Below are positions 23,111 through 34,849 of a DNA stretch of 64,000 nucleotides, piece after piece; the first letter of the stretch is position 1; each line of letters opens with the position of its first letter. The notes under the pieces were generated by a model. That model saw nothing but the letters and a program-made list of their open reading frames with translations. It did no database searches and was not told the origin of the DNA. Source of the stretch: Gnetum montanum (taxonomy: Eukaryota > Streptophyta > Gnetopsida > Gnetales > Gnetaceae); NCBI GenBank assembly GCA_015680685.1, contig MNCI01029147.1, positions 292,264 to 356,263 of the forward strand. Direction: 5' to 3'. Both the position numbers and the translations under genes were made by a program.

Positions 23111-23790
23111 GGGTAGAGGATTAAGGGTACACATCACTTGTGTGAATATTTCCTAATCTTTGAAAGATTAGGGAACAAATACAATTTGTTTTGTAGAAGC
23201 TTGTATTTTCCATCCTCTTCATTTATGATGTTAAATGGGAGCTCTCCCCATAGCGTATTCCTAGATCCATCATCATTATTTTTGGCCTTTTCCACTTTGT
23301 TAGGTTGGTTGACTTTGTGGTTGGGAGTTTCTTGCTTAAACTTCACTTCAAATCCCTACTCTATGTCTATGTTGTTAACTACTAAGGGAACTGTGCTATC
23401 ACCATGAATAATAAGTTTACCTCCCTCATAAGGTAGGTGAATTTCTTGGTGGATGGATGAAGAAACAACTCATAACAAAGCTAGCCAAGGCCTTTTTAGG
23501 GTAAGGTTGAATCCTGGTATTTCCTCCATCACCAAGAAATTGGTTGTCATGTAAAATTCCTCCCCTGCCATAAAGTCTAAAGAGATAGATCCCTTGACAA
23601 CAACCCATGACTCATTGAAGGATTTAAGAGTTGATGTTGAAGTACGTTATATGCATTTGGTTTGTCTAAATGCTCAAAAATGATATAGGGGATCACATTC
23701 ATTATTGCCCCATCATCCATGTGCACTCTATGCACTTTATATTATCCTACCTATATCATTATAAAGAAGGGAGCCTTGGTTACCTTGCTA
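23111..23790 (-). pseudogene. Element A aspartic protease region (broken)
   Basis: It corresponds to B's 42330-42990: the same place after Gag, and matching landmarks on the plus strand (ATAAGGTAGGTGAATTTCTTG here; CATAAGGCAGGTGGATATCTTG in B). The protease would cut the Gag-Pol polyprotein. The active-site triplet cannot be read reliably, and stops are frequent. Confidence 0.55.
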
Positions 23791-23792
23791 TT

Positions 23793-26500
23793 TTAGGGAC
23801 TAGTTTTGATTTTTTTGTCACAAAATACTAGTGTTGTTGACTTCACTTCTTCCCTAGGAAAATATTGTACCATCACCATATGGATAAATTCTTCATTAGC
23901 AAGGATGTCCTTGCTAATAGGGATGGAGGTCAACATTTTAACTAGTGCTTCATGGTGTGCAATAGAAGTCATGACTAGGTCATACAAGCTAAGGATTATA
24001 TTCTTTTTCTTCAATGACTAATTGACCTATTCCATTGCATCAAGGAAGTCTTTGTTATTGGCCACACACTTTTCATTGTTATTTTTTTAAAATTCCTCCA
24101 TGTCCTCCAAATTGTGAACTTCATGTTTCCATTTTTGTGGCATTGCCTCTTTCCCCTTCCCTTGGGGCTTGGTATCCTCCTGTGGTTTATTAGTTAAAGT
24201 ACCCTAGGTGGTATAAGTCATGGGGATAGATGAGATTGGAGTGGGCTTTGGTGGGCCCACTTCCTTCCATGTGTTGTCTTTCTTATTGTCCTTATTTTTA
24301 TGCTTTTGCATGGGTTTCTTATATTGTTTGGTTGGAGAATTCTTATCATTATTGGTTGGTTGGGAGGAAGATGTCATTATGTTGGCCACCATAGGGGGTC
24401 ATTGCTCAGGTGTATGGGTGGAGTCAGTTATAATAGGATAGGACACTCTAATTACAAAAGGCTCTTTAGGGGACATTGGTAATGGTATCCTTACAACAAA
24501 AGGGGACCTTGAACTAACAGAAGTTGAAGGGCCTCGTTCATTGCAAGGAGGTACCCAAATCAGAAATGATTTGGGTTCATTGTTGACATTGAATACCACT
24601 ATGGTATATGGGCTATTATTGGTGTTTAATGGGTCCTTATAGATTTGCATCAACTAATTCTAAGGCCTAAATAGGTTGGAGGCATCAAGCACTATTTCAC
24701 CCTTGTCTATCATCTTTTGAAAATCATCTTTTAGCATAATATAATAGTTGGTATCATGTTCTAGCAACTAATGGTAGTGGTAGGAGTAGTCAAGTTTAAA
24801 GTATCTAGGCACTAGAGGGTCATCCTTGGTTGCACAAGTGGGGTCTTTGGCTATCTTACATAGCCTCTCATGCCTCTTGCGGGCATTCTCTGTCATTTTC
24901 TTATATTATATCCTTCCACTATTTAATAGTTGGTCTAGACTATTTCACTCAAAGTTGGGCCTAACAGTGATTTATGTAGAGGTCAAAGATGTTGAATGTT
25001 GGTTGTTGTTGTTAATATGGACCTTGGATTGCTTTGTTCTTGGCCCTTGGGTGGTTGTTTTATTTTCCTTTCCCACAATGGCCATTGCTACATTATTTTT
25101 CCTTCCCCTCTCCTTGTCCTTTTATGCATCCTGGTTCTTATACGCCACATAGGTGGGGTTATGGTTGGCTTCTATGGCATCCTTTATGTTCTTGGTTTGG
25201 GAAAAGGCCTAATTAAGTGAACATGGATCAAGGTAGTAAAATTTCAACATGATGAAGTTGTTAACTATCCCCTTGAAGATAGCTAAAAGGTGATTTTGAT
25301 CTATCAGTTCTAAAATTTTATTAAGTAAAGTGTTCCATCATTAGATGAACTTTTACACTGATTCAAAGGATCCTTGCTTGACCTTCTCCACTTGGTCAAG
25401 GATTGTATCAGGTTTTAAGTCGTAATTGAAATGGTTAATGAATTGAAAAATTATATCTTCCAATGTGGATATGGATCCTTTTGGTAAGGCACAATACCAG
25501 TCTAGGGCTTTTCCCATAAGAGACATAAGGAATATTCTCATGATTTTGTGTGGCTAGGCTTATAGTAACAAGCACTCTAAGCAGGAGTTTATAAGATGTG
25601 ATTTATAATCACCTTCACCATTGTGCTTCATAAATTATGATATGGGAACACCTAGGAGAAGAGGTAGTTGCAAGACTACAGGATTGATAGGATCATCATG
25701 ATAGAAATTCAGAATTTTGATGGTTTGAGATGTGGAAGCCTTGAGCTTATGTAACTCTTCTATTAGATCCTAGATCATTTGGAAGGCTTAATCTAGGCCT
25801 TGAGATGTCCCCTTGGGTTGTGAGATTTGCACAAAAGGCTATGGTATAAGATGGAAGGATTGTGGCCTTGTAATAGGTTGTAGCACTAAGGGGAGAGGTT
25901 GGGTTATCATTATTGTAGGTGGGTTGAATAATGAACAGAAGGTTAGTGTTGGTATATGGGAAATAAAGGAAACAAAAAGGATATACGATGCTTGGATCAC
26001 TTGAGGTCCCATTGTGGGTTCCATTTGGATGGAAAATGGATTAGTGGTGGTCACAACCACTAATGATGGTTGCACAAACTAGGGCCATGTGGTGAAAGGC
26101 ATGGAAAAGTGGAAGGTAGTTGGCTATCGTACTAATTATGTTTGGTCTGCTTCTATAAAGGATGTTAGCCCAAACATGGTTATATTAGAAGGATTCAAGG
26201 ACTAGGAGATCTATCCCATGGAAGATGTAAGGGGGGTTGAAGTAGGCATCATGGCTTTGGAGGTCGCTTGTTGGAAGAGCCCCTCAATGAGGTTCTCATG
26301 TTTAGACTCAGCCTCAAAATCATCCTCTTCCTCTTGCTGCTTATCCATTCTAGTCCTCCCATCCTCTTCATCCATCTAATTTAATTAAGATAGGATGTCT
26401 ACGTATGTTTTAGTTAGGGGTATTTTATCATATGCAGAAGGGATGTATTCCTTCCCATTGTGATGGATAAGTGCGTGCTCTCTTTTTGCTTTTGCTTCCA
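23793..26500 (-). pseudogene. Element A Gag (broken)
   Basis: Capsid-like segment at 25541-25353 (LMGKALDWYCALPKGSISTL, matched by LAGKALDWYHALPHSSISTL in B). Near 24700-24790 a degenerate knuckle region (HDTNYY followed by LKDDFQKMIDKGEI) matches the Tat-type motif of B. The segment 24014-23793 links to the protease and matches 43311-42979. Pro-rich N-terminal pieces occupy 25839-26075. Many stops are present. Gag would form the particle shell. Confidence 0.7.
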
Positions 26501-27486
26501 TTCTTGGAACTAGCAAGCTAGCCTGAATTTTGGTACAAACAAAGTTATAATGATATTTTTTTATTACTAAAAACTATGGGCTTTGCTCCCTTAGTCTAAG
26601 TGATTGCCTACATGCATCCATTGTAGGGTCCTTGGGGCTATACACCCTTATATCTTGTTGACTAGACCCAATATTGGTTAATTTAAAAGGTAAAATAGTT
26701 GATTGGTGGAATGACATGTTGATAAGGTTTGAAATTTGACTTGATAAAATGATTAATTAATAAAAATAATAAAAATTCCAACAAAAAGAATTCTTAAAAT
26801 GCCAAAAGAGGCATGGTTGTTGAACTATTGTGAATTGCCACTATGAAGTATAGTGCAAGCTATACTAAAAGTAGGTACACCCTTTTACTTAAGCAAAAGT
26901 AATAATTTTGTGTTAAACCCCCACCACATTGGGCCTACCAGAAGTACTCATATTGGAGGTGGATAGGGGTGGAAGAAGGGGGATTAAGATAAGCAATCTT
27001 ATACTCTCCTATATAGCATTGGAAGTGTTCCCCCTTGGTAGTTTTGATGGTTATGGATCAAAATTAAGGTGAAAATTTCTAATTTTTCAAAGGTTTTAGT
27101 GGAATACCAACATTGGCCTTGCTATGAAATTTTTGCAATAGAGGGGGTAAGGTTTTGGATGATAAAATCACCAACATTGACATTGCTAAAAAAATTTTGC
27201 AATAGAGGGGAAAATGATTTTTTAGAATACCAACCCTAGTATTACAATTTCTGGAAACTACTATAAATATTTTCCCAAAATCTAAATCACTTGCAACCTG
27301 CATGCTAGTTTTGGTGGTAGGGGGATGGGTGGTAGTGTTGGTTTTGGTAGAAAAAAGGTTGTTAATGTTGGATAATTATTTACTATGAATGCAAGGTTTG
27401 GCATTTGAAAATAGCATTGTCACAATGACAATAGGATTGAACATAGAACTTGGGTAGATGCCCTTCTTCTAGCATAAAAAAACTAT
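26501..27486 (-). other. Element A leader with primer-site region
   Basis: No gene. Just left of the 5' LTR start the minus strand reads TTTTATGCTAGAAGAAGGG, and B has TTCTGGCACTAGAAGGATGG at the same spot. I infer a decayed primer site shared by the pair; the matching tRNA is not identified. A repeat of about 65 bp (lines near 27100-27230, sharing AATACCAAC and TTTTGCAATAGAGGGG) is visible. Confidence 0.5.
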
Positions 27487-28986
27487 AGTAACATAAAAAT
27501 TTAGTCACTAGAAGAACCAAAGATCCTAGTTCAGATAGCTTTAATCCTAGACCCTAAGGACCTTAAAGAAATAGGATCCAAGGTACCTTGGATGGTCTTG
27601 CCAATCACCCAAGGACTTACAAAGTGTCAATGAGGGTAATAAAGTAAAAAATGTAATGTAGATTTGAAAAAAAATAAATGCACAAAGTAAACACAAATCT
27701 ACACTATCTTGCACAATAATCAAAACTGTAAAATTTATTATGATAAAGTAAAGAGAGTCAAGAGTGTGTACAAGTGTGTCTAAGAAAGAAAAAGGGTTTA
27801 CTACACTAGGGGTTTAGAATCTATTAAAATTGGTAGCTTTGGATGCCATAGTCAGCTCCATGATCCAGATACTCCAAAACTCCTAAAATTGTAAAACTTT
27901 GTTGCACTTCTCACTAGATTTGCAATGTTGGTGGTACAAGGGGTAAGATGTGTGGGGGTTTTGGATTACATAGATGAGCCACATTAAAATTCTTGATACC
28001 CACATTACTCAATGTTGTTGCAAAACCACATAATATTAAGGGAAGTAAAACAATGGCCAAAACTAGTTACAAGTCCAATGCTGATATTACTCTAAAAGCC
28101 TTGTATTTGCAATCAATTCTCAAAGCTCTTGACTACCAAATGCTACAAATATAAAAAGGGGTGAAACTATCAAAAGTTGAAAACCTTTTTATGGTGTTGG
28201 AGCTTGGTTTATATAGGTTTCATAGTCACAAATTTTGTTGCAAATTTTTGTCTAATTGCTGATAGATTGTTGTTATGTATAAGTGTTGTAGGTATCTAAA
28301 TCCAACATGGTTTCTATGTACAATAAGTTTTGATACCCCATGGTACCAAAATCATTCTATTTACTAAAAACAATAAATATAAATTTTACCCACACTGGTT
28401 TCTTCCACCCACATTGGTCCTTCTAGTAGTAATGCTGAGGTGCATGATCAATGTCGGAGCTAGAACAAGGTTGATGTGCTAGGGCCATGCTAAAGCTACA
28501 ACAACCACATTGAGGGAAGGAGCAATGCTAGAGCTAGAACAAGGCTAATGTACTGGGGCCACATTGAATCTATAAGAGACACGCTAGGGGTGGAAGAGGG
28601 AGGGGAGGGGATTGGTTGGGGAAGGAGAAACATTGGGGGTGCTAGAGGTATACCTACCAATGCTAGTTATAAGTGATGTTATACCCCCCAAAGGTGTTTC
28701 CAGCATAGCAAAGGTCATAAAACCCATTAAAATGCCAATTTTGACAATCCAAATGGCATTTTTACCCACCCCATAGGCCCAAATATAGGCATGTTCTAAC
28801 TTTTTTCACTTGGGGGTTGAGGCTTTGATCACTTATGAGATATTTTCACCTTCAAAAGCTAATGTGAAATAACATCTCTTGGATTACATTCTTCACATTT
28901 TACAATGAATTTTTAGCCTTAGGCTTCATGGGGTGAAGGTTACATTGCCAGAAGGTTACAACATATGTTTTCTTGGTGATGTTTCA
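27487..28986 (-). repeat. Element A 5' LTR
   Basis: About 1.5 kb. The right end GTTTCA is at 28986. The left end is set by alignment with B's LTR start (TGTAAC there, AGTAAC here). The second half matches 1-105 plus 1131-1897. It contains the empty target of the solo LTR at about 28128-28150. Confidence 0.8.
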
Positions 28987-30084
28987 TACACTTTCTTTAC
29001 CTCTTAGTTTGCCTACATGGAGATTTTTGCCAGCTTCACCCTAGTATTAGGAAAATTGAGGGCTTTTTCTATGGCCTCAAATAAATAGAAGATGATGATA
29101 TCTTTTATTTTAACATTGACATCTCCTTCTTAGTTGTTCCAAAAGAGGTAGGTCTCTCTCAAGTACCATTTTCCACTGGTGGAAAGAATGACCCATAGAA
29201 GAGACCCTTGTAGCTATGTTCAAATCTGTTATGGTGCTCGTGCTAGGAATAGCCTAAATTTTAGCTCCTATAGAATGGAGCTCTAGATATTCTTAGTCTA
29301 GAGGTTTTTTAGATAGACATTTGTCAGTGTGACCTTTAAATTAGGTCTTAGTCTTGAAGTCTCATCCTACTTGGATTAGTTTGTCTCTATCGTAGGAATT
29401 TACATAATAGATTCTACCTCGAGCTCCTCCCATAGGGATCTAGTAGCATGTGTAGCCTTGGCTACTTGCTCTTAGGGTTGTTATATTTGTTAGTTTCTTC
29501 CTTCTTAGGATTTCTTCTTCTTTAGTTGCTATGATTCTCTTTCCTAAAGCCCTTTCTTAGGTTCCATTTGCAATCACAAATCTAACCCAAGATTAGCTCT
29601 TAGACATAACCTTTGTTCCCTTTGAATACCCTTCTTTGTTTGATTGGGTCCTGTTCTATTAGTTAGATGTTGAAATTTTATCATCAAGTCTTTACTCAAT
29701 GATCATAGGTTTATGATATTATTTTATTATTATTCTAATAGAGGTTAATTATTGATATTATCTCTTGTGATCATTACTTTAATGTTATTTTAATAAATTA
29801 TTCATGGAGAGTTAGAAAAATTTCCAAAAAAATTCTATAAAACCTTAGTGTTTCATGTCCCCATGATGTAAAGTGTATCTTTGGTAACTCTAGGATGGAA
29901 GAATGGGTAAATTTAGGTAAGAAGTTTGAAAGTTAGAGCTCTTGAAAGGTTCTTTGGCTCTAAAAAATTTCAAAAACTCCTTTGGCATTTAGAAGAAATG
30001 GTGAGAAATGAGCTAAGGATCATGTGTATATATAGGCTTTTTATACTATGTTGACTCATCGCATTGCATCAATAGGGATGCACT
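28987..30084 (-). other. Unresolved background between elements A and B
   Basis: No family identified. The minus strand of about 29570-29080 has a coding-like run with interrupted frames (for example GGARGRIYYVNSYDRDKLIQ and QWKMVLERDLPLLEQ) that I do not recognise. At 30028-30040 a TATATATA box on the minus strand is followed by leader-like sequence, which suggests a decayed reverse-oriented LTR into which B inserted. B's left TSD, GCACT, is at 30080-30084. Confidence 0.35.
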
Positions 30085-31756
30085 TGTAACAACCGAAAAC
30101 ATCGGTGGCTGGAAAACATCGAAGGATTGGCGGGTATGACAATCTCGACCACGTACCCATGGGAGGGCCGTGTTGGGAGTGTGTGTGAATACGAGGCATC
30201 CTAAACGGTCTTGTCGATTAGACAGGGACTTAATTAGCGTCTATATAGCCTTTTGCAACATATAATTTGAAAACAAGATCAAAAATGCAAAGCATTACTT
30301 GAAAGTAAATAAAGCTGAAAGCAATGCAACACATAGGAATAAACAGGAAAATAAAATAAGATACAGTTAGAAAAAGGCACCACTCCGAAGCTACAAGTTT
30401 GTTCTATCAAGGTGGAGACAATCGATTGCACAGCGTGACGGAGTGCAGAGATCCCAAGAGTAAATGGGAAGTGTAGAGAAAAGCAGGTTGTGCACTTGGG
30501 CACGGAATTTAACGTTGACAATGCATGAATTCTACCAAGGTGGTAGAAGGGGGGATAGAATGGAATGTCAGCTGGGAATGCTAAACTGTTCATAGTGTTG
30601 AACAGAAAGCTTACAATGCTGGATGCTGCAATGTGCCAGGAGGAGAACTTGATTCACCAAGTAGAGGAGGAATGAGACACTTGGCAAAATTTTGAACTGA
30701 ACGGAATTTTTACTAGAACTGGAGAGAGAGTGTGAACCAGAGAGAGTTTGATTTTTTCTTGTCAGGGTATTTATATGACCAAGGGCATGCAATAGGGCCG
30801 ATTTGGACACCACGTGCCCTGAGACTTCGTTGACTTGCTGGTTCCACACGTGCTAATATGACTATTGGACATGCATGACCGTTGTGATTGTGAGTCTGCA
30901 ATGCTGCAACCGTGAGCCTGCCGTGCCATAATTGTGCTGTCAGCATCTAGAGACGTGTGCCAACAGTCCAATTAGGTGAAGTGCATTGATATCGCACAAC
31001 CACCCACATGCTTCGTCGTGCTTCATAGCATGGTATGCTTGGCATAGCATAGCACGTTGTTCTACTTTTTGCTACACATATGCTACATGCTTTCTATGCT
31101 ATGTTACGCTATGTAGTGTAGTGTAGCGTAGCGTCTAGCCTTAGTCGCAAAAACTTGGCCAATCTGCAAACCTTGCTTCCTAGACTCGGGAACTTTTAAC
31201 TTTGCTGGCCTTGTTCTTTGAGCTACCTTCTGTCTCTTTCACAAGATTGCTATGCCTTGCTATGCCATGTAGCTCAACGTAGTGTAGCAGTAGACACAGT
31301 TCGTTGCTTCCTAACAAAAAGGGATATTTGAAGGACTTAAAGTTGGATCATGAAACTGGCTGCATGGTCATTGCTACACTACACTACGCTTCGTAGTGTA
31401 GCATAGCGTGACACTTCGCTTTGCAGATGTTTTCTGAAGTTTTCTATGCTACATAGCAGGGCGTAGCATAGCATAGTAGACTTTCTACCTTAGAAAACTT
31501 GCCAAACTATTTCTTGTGCATCCAGAATGTTATTGCCAACTCCATCCGTCGTTTCTAAGTTGGCTATTGACTGAGTGAGCTACTTGGATGAACAAGCAGG
31601 ATGACCTATAAAGCCCATTCATGCCCAAAGTAGAAAATTTGCCAAACTAGTTGACCTGAACTCAAAGTATTCTCTTCTCGAAGAACCGTCATAACACTGG
31701 GTGAAGTACTATGCCTAGTGAAGGGAGAATGACCTTGCATTTTTTGGGGTGTTTCA
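30085..31756 (-). repeat. Element B 3' LTR with GCTACGCTA-type inverted repeats
   Basis: Ends are set by TG..CA, the GCACT TSD and alignment with 46826-48498. The 31020-31480 part is crowded with TGCTACGCTA / TAGCGTAGCA words in both orientations. Small open frames here, such as 30279-30593, are fortuitous. Confidence 0.92.
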
Positions 31757-31771
31757 TTGGCCCCTCTTTGT
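31757..31771 (-). other. Polypurine tract of element B
   Basis: The minus strand reads ACAAAGAGGGGCCAA immediately before the 3' LTR. Confidence 0.8.
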
Positions 31772-32756
31772 CGATGTTTGGAGAACATGTTCGATAAACG
31801 TTGACAAAGAATACGAAACACCACAACATACGAAATGCTAAGGTTGATGCTTGGCAAGTGTCGAGACATCGCTTAACTGCACTTGAGAGTGTTGCATTAG
31901 TTTTGTAGAGGCTAAGGCAGAGAGCAAAGATGATGTTTAGCAGAGTCCCTCGTCGGAGTGCTCATGAGGGGCTCGTTTGTGTTTTCATCTTTAACTGGTG
32001 CTATTCTTCAACCTCTCGTAGGACAAGTGTTCCCTTCACAAGATGAGTTATGTTACATCCATAAATGGTTTTGACCTGCCTACAGATGCTTTCCATGCGG
32101 CGAGCTGCGTTATGCACGTCATGGAATTTGCACTCTGAAGTAGCTGAGCTAGTCGAGGCACTCACTTCGCAGCGCTAAAGCATCTGCTATTGTCGCAAGT
32201 TGTGCACTTGGGGATAAAGGTCTTGCTGGCTATTGGCATTGTTGCAGCTTTTGGACATCGTTGCTGGTGTACGATGTCCAAAGTAGGAAGGCTAGCAGTG
32301 GCCTTGCTAGCATCAACGTGGAGGAACTGGCCCCAGGGGCACCGCTGTGAGCGCGAATGCACTCAAATTTCTACCAGGGGCATGCATTTCTAGTTCAACT
32401 ATGGGATCAAGTACCACATAGCCGAACGTCGTTGGTAGGGGTAGAAGGGTGACAATATTGTGGCTGGCCCACAACACTGCCGAAACTCCAACCATAGGCA
32501 CTGGCCGAGGAACTACCCTTCGACATCTCAGGTCAAGGGGTTGTGGCAATGGTATGTCCAGAGGGCCAGTATAATGCCCTCGACATCTCTGGAGGGTCAG
32601 CATGATGCCAAGGTTGGTGACGCTGCGTATGCTCTAGACCGCATTCCCATTGTGTCATGAACTGTATTCTAAAGCTACGATGATCCACCCACGTTTCAGC
32701 ATCGTGCCCACTCGTTTGATGTGTATTTGGTGTTGATGCATACTAGGGATGCTACG
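31772..32756 (-). other. Element B noncoding 3' region
   Basis: Between the LTR and the hairpin array. Overlapping short open frames in several phases exist, but none has recognisable content or a counterpart in element A. Confidence 0.45.
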
Positions 32757-33000
32757 CGAACCCAGTTTAAGGTCCTAGTAGACCATGTGCTAGTTTAGGG
32801 TCCCAGCGGACCATCGTGCGGGTTTAAGGTCCTAGCAGACCGTACATGCCAGTTTAACGTTGTAGTGGATGCTGCTTGCTATTGTCGCTAGTTTAACGTC
32901 GTAGCGGATGATGCTTGGTGCCTCTAGTTTAACGTCATTGCGGACGCTTCTCGGTGCTATTGCCACTTTACTAAAGTAGCGGACGATGGTGGCTACCATT
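32757..33000. repeat. Hairpin array downstream of integrase in element B
   Basis: Units of about 30-40 bp beginning GTTTAA carry a 4-bp stem with a 6-nt loop: 32771-32784 (GGTC CTAGTA GACC), 32799-32812 (GGTC CCAGCG GACC), 32828-32841 (GGTC CTAGCA GACC), then CGTC..GATG and CGTC ATTGCG GACG versions up to about 32945. Stem changes are largely compensatory. Confidence 0.7.
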
Positions 33001-33009
33001 GCTCTTCAG

Positions 33010-34130
33010 ACATAGAATAGCTTGAGGTACGAGTGATTCACCAGGTTGGCAAACTCATTGTCATCCATGTTCGCCAGCTTGAAGGCTCCATTCCTGAAGG
33101 CTTTGGTGACCACATAAGGACCTTTCCAATTGACTGAGAATTTTCTCATGTGCTCTCAGACAGCATTGAGGAAAAGGTCTCCCTTCTACACTGACCTTCG
33201 ACGCTGGTCTACACGATGCTTCTGCTGTTGCTTACTTTGGTAGTGCTCGATGCATCTCAGAATCTGCACATGCTCCTCCTCTATTGAGTCGAGGTCGATG
33301 GTGCGTGACTCATTGTTCTGGGCTTCATTCACGACGTCAGACAAGATCATCCGAAGTGAAGGTACTTGCAACTCAAGAGGCAACACAGCTTCAGATCCAT
33401 GAACAAGGCTATAAGGAGTCTCACGTGTTGTAGTCTGGCACGTAGTTCGGTAGGCCCACAGGAAGTAGAGGATTTGCTCATGCCACCGTCTCTTACTATT
33501 GTTGAGAATCTGCTTCAGCAAGTTAATGATGGACTTATTTGTAGCCTCTGCCTGTCTATTCACCTGTGAATAATAGGGTGAGGAAAATGATTATTTAATG
33601 CCTAGATTGTTGCAGAAGGTTTGGGTGTCTGTACTGCTGAACTGTGGCCCATTGTCGGTCACAATGGTCATTAGAAGCCCAAATCTAGTTACGATGTTGT
33701 CTAGGATGAAATGGAAGATTTGCTATGATGTTGTCTTCCTCAGGGGAATAGCTTCCACCCACTTGGTAAAGTACTCAGTGGTTGTGATAATGAAACTATC
33801 CCCCGTGGAAGACTTAGGGGTGATAGGCCCAATGAGGTCTAATCCCCATCGTTGGAAGGGCCACGTGATTTGTGTTGGATGTAAGTTTGCAGGTGCTACG
33901 TGTATGAGATTTGGATATCTCTGGCACGTGTCACATGTCTTGACTTTTGACAGGAAGTCACGTTCCATGTGGGGCCAGTAGTACCCTAGGTGTCTGATTT
34001 TTGCAGCCATAGCCTTGGGTGCTATGTGTTCACCGCAAAGCCCCTCATGCACTTCATCAACTACCTTCTATGCCTGCTCCCCACCCACGCATGTTAGCAA
34101 TACCCTGTCATAGGAACGTTGGCACAGGGC
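33010..34130 (-). pseudogene. Element B integrase
   Basis: The N-terminal zinc-binding part reads HEGLCGEH...CDTCQ (34052-33930). The catalytic core has LDLIGPI (first Asp), VTDNGPQFSS (second Asp, near 33650) and RQAEATNKS (Glu, near 33550). The C-terminal part at 33563-33186 continues to about 33010, ending in an HSYLKLFYV-like tail. A stop codon just before SFSSPYY near 33590 breaks the core. All three catalytic residues remain, so inactivation appears limited to a few lesions. Confidence 0.85.
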
Positions 34131-34209
34131 ATCATTTCCCATGAGCACATATTACTGGGCATGCCTAAGGACTGCATCTCTCTGGGCAGATGTCAATCCA
34201 CCTGGGGGC

Positions 34210-34800
34210 TCGCTGTGCTATAGGTAAGCCTTAATGTCAGCATACCAATCCTGGGTATCCGCAGCATTGATAGAGGCCACATGTTCCACTTGAGTGATAG
34301 GCTCTATGCATTTGATAATTGAAGTTGGCAGATTCGCCAGGGAATGTGATGGAATGTTTAAAGCAAGGGTAGCTAAGGCATTTGCCATGGTGTTTTCGTT
34401 GCGTGGCACATGTTGCACATCTATGATCGCAAATTGCTTCATCAGGGTTTTTGCTAGGTCACAGTAGGGTTGCAAATGCGTAGCCTTGTAGGCGTAGACC
34501 TCGATAATTTGATTTACGACTAGTTGTGAATCTCCCTGGATTGCCAAGTGTCGTATGTGTAGAGTTTGGGCACTTGAGAGGCCTCTAAGTAGCCCTTCGT
34601 AGTCTACCACATTGTTGGTGCACAGGAACATAAAATGATAAGCAAAAGGATGCATTTCCCTAGAAGAGAACGTGATGATGATAGCTGCACTACCTCCTTG
34701 CATGATTGATGTGTCGTCAAAGTGTAAAGTGGCTTCGAGATGCAACGGGACAATGTTAACCTTGTTAACATGTTTGTCTGGGAATTTAGGATCTATGGTT
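34210..34800 (-). pseudogene. Element B second (archaeal-type) RNase H
   Basis: The open stretch 34745-34218 contains LHFDDTSIMQGGSAAIII, CTNNVVDYEGLLRGL, QGDSQLVVNQ and a VPRNENTMANALA end. The conserved acidic residues of this RNase H type (Asp, Glu, Asp) are in place. The domain between RT-RNase H and INT defines Tat-lineage elements. It appears the best preserved of B's domains; whether it was translated depends on upstream stops. Confidence 0.85.
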
Positions 34801-34849
34801 TCCTGATCATCAACTGGCGAGGCCGTGAGTTGGGTCGCTATGACTTGAC

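Larger units (their letters stand above)
1..28986 (-). mobile_element. Element A: giant Tat/Ogre-like Ty3/gypsy retrotransposon, left end cut by window
   Basis: Read on the minus strand the order is 5' LTR (27487-28986), leader, Gag, protease, a long middle segment with an antisense gene, RT-RNase H, a second RNase H, integrase, polypurine tract and 3' LTR (1-1897, cut by the window edge). The second, archaeal-type RNase H and the large size place it in the Tat/Ogre lineage of Ty3/gypsy. Two younger insertions lie inside it: a solo LTR at 106-1125 and element C at 15264-22827. Without them it would be about 20 kb within the window. Frames are heavily interrupted and CpG is scarce, so it is old and inactive. 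The base after the right LTR begins TACAC; the matching TSD would be outside the window. Confidence 0.85.

Noticed and set aside
30279-30946. Several minus-strand open frames of 77-104 codons in B's left LTR
   Set aside because: They lie in LTR sequence, overlap in different phases and are not kept the same way in the right LTR; low-complexity translation.
32162-32660. Overlapping open frames on both strands downstream of B's integrase
   Set aside because: No domain and no equivalent in element A; best explained by locally higher GC with fewer stops.
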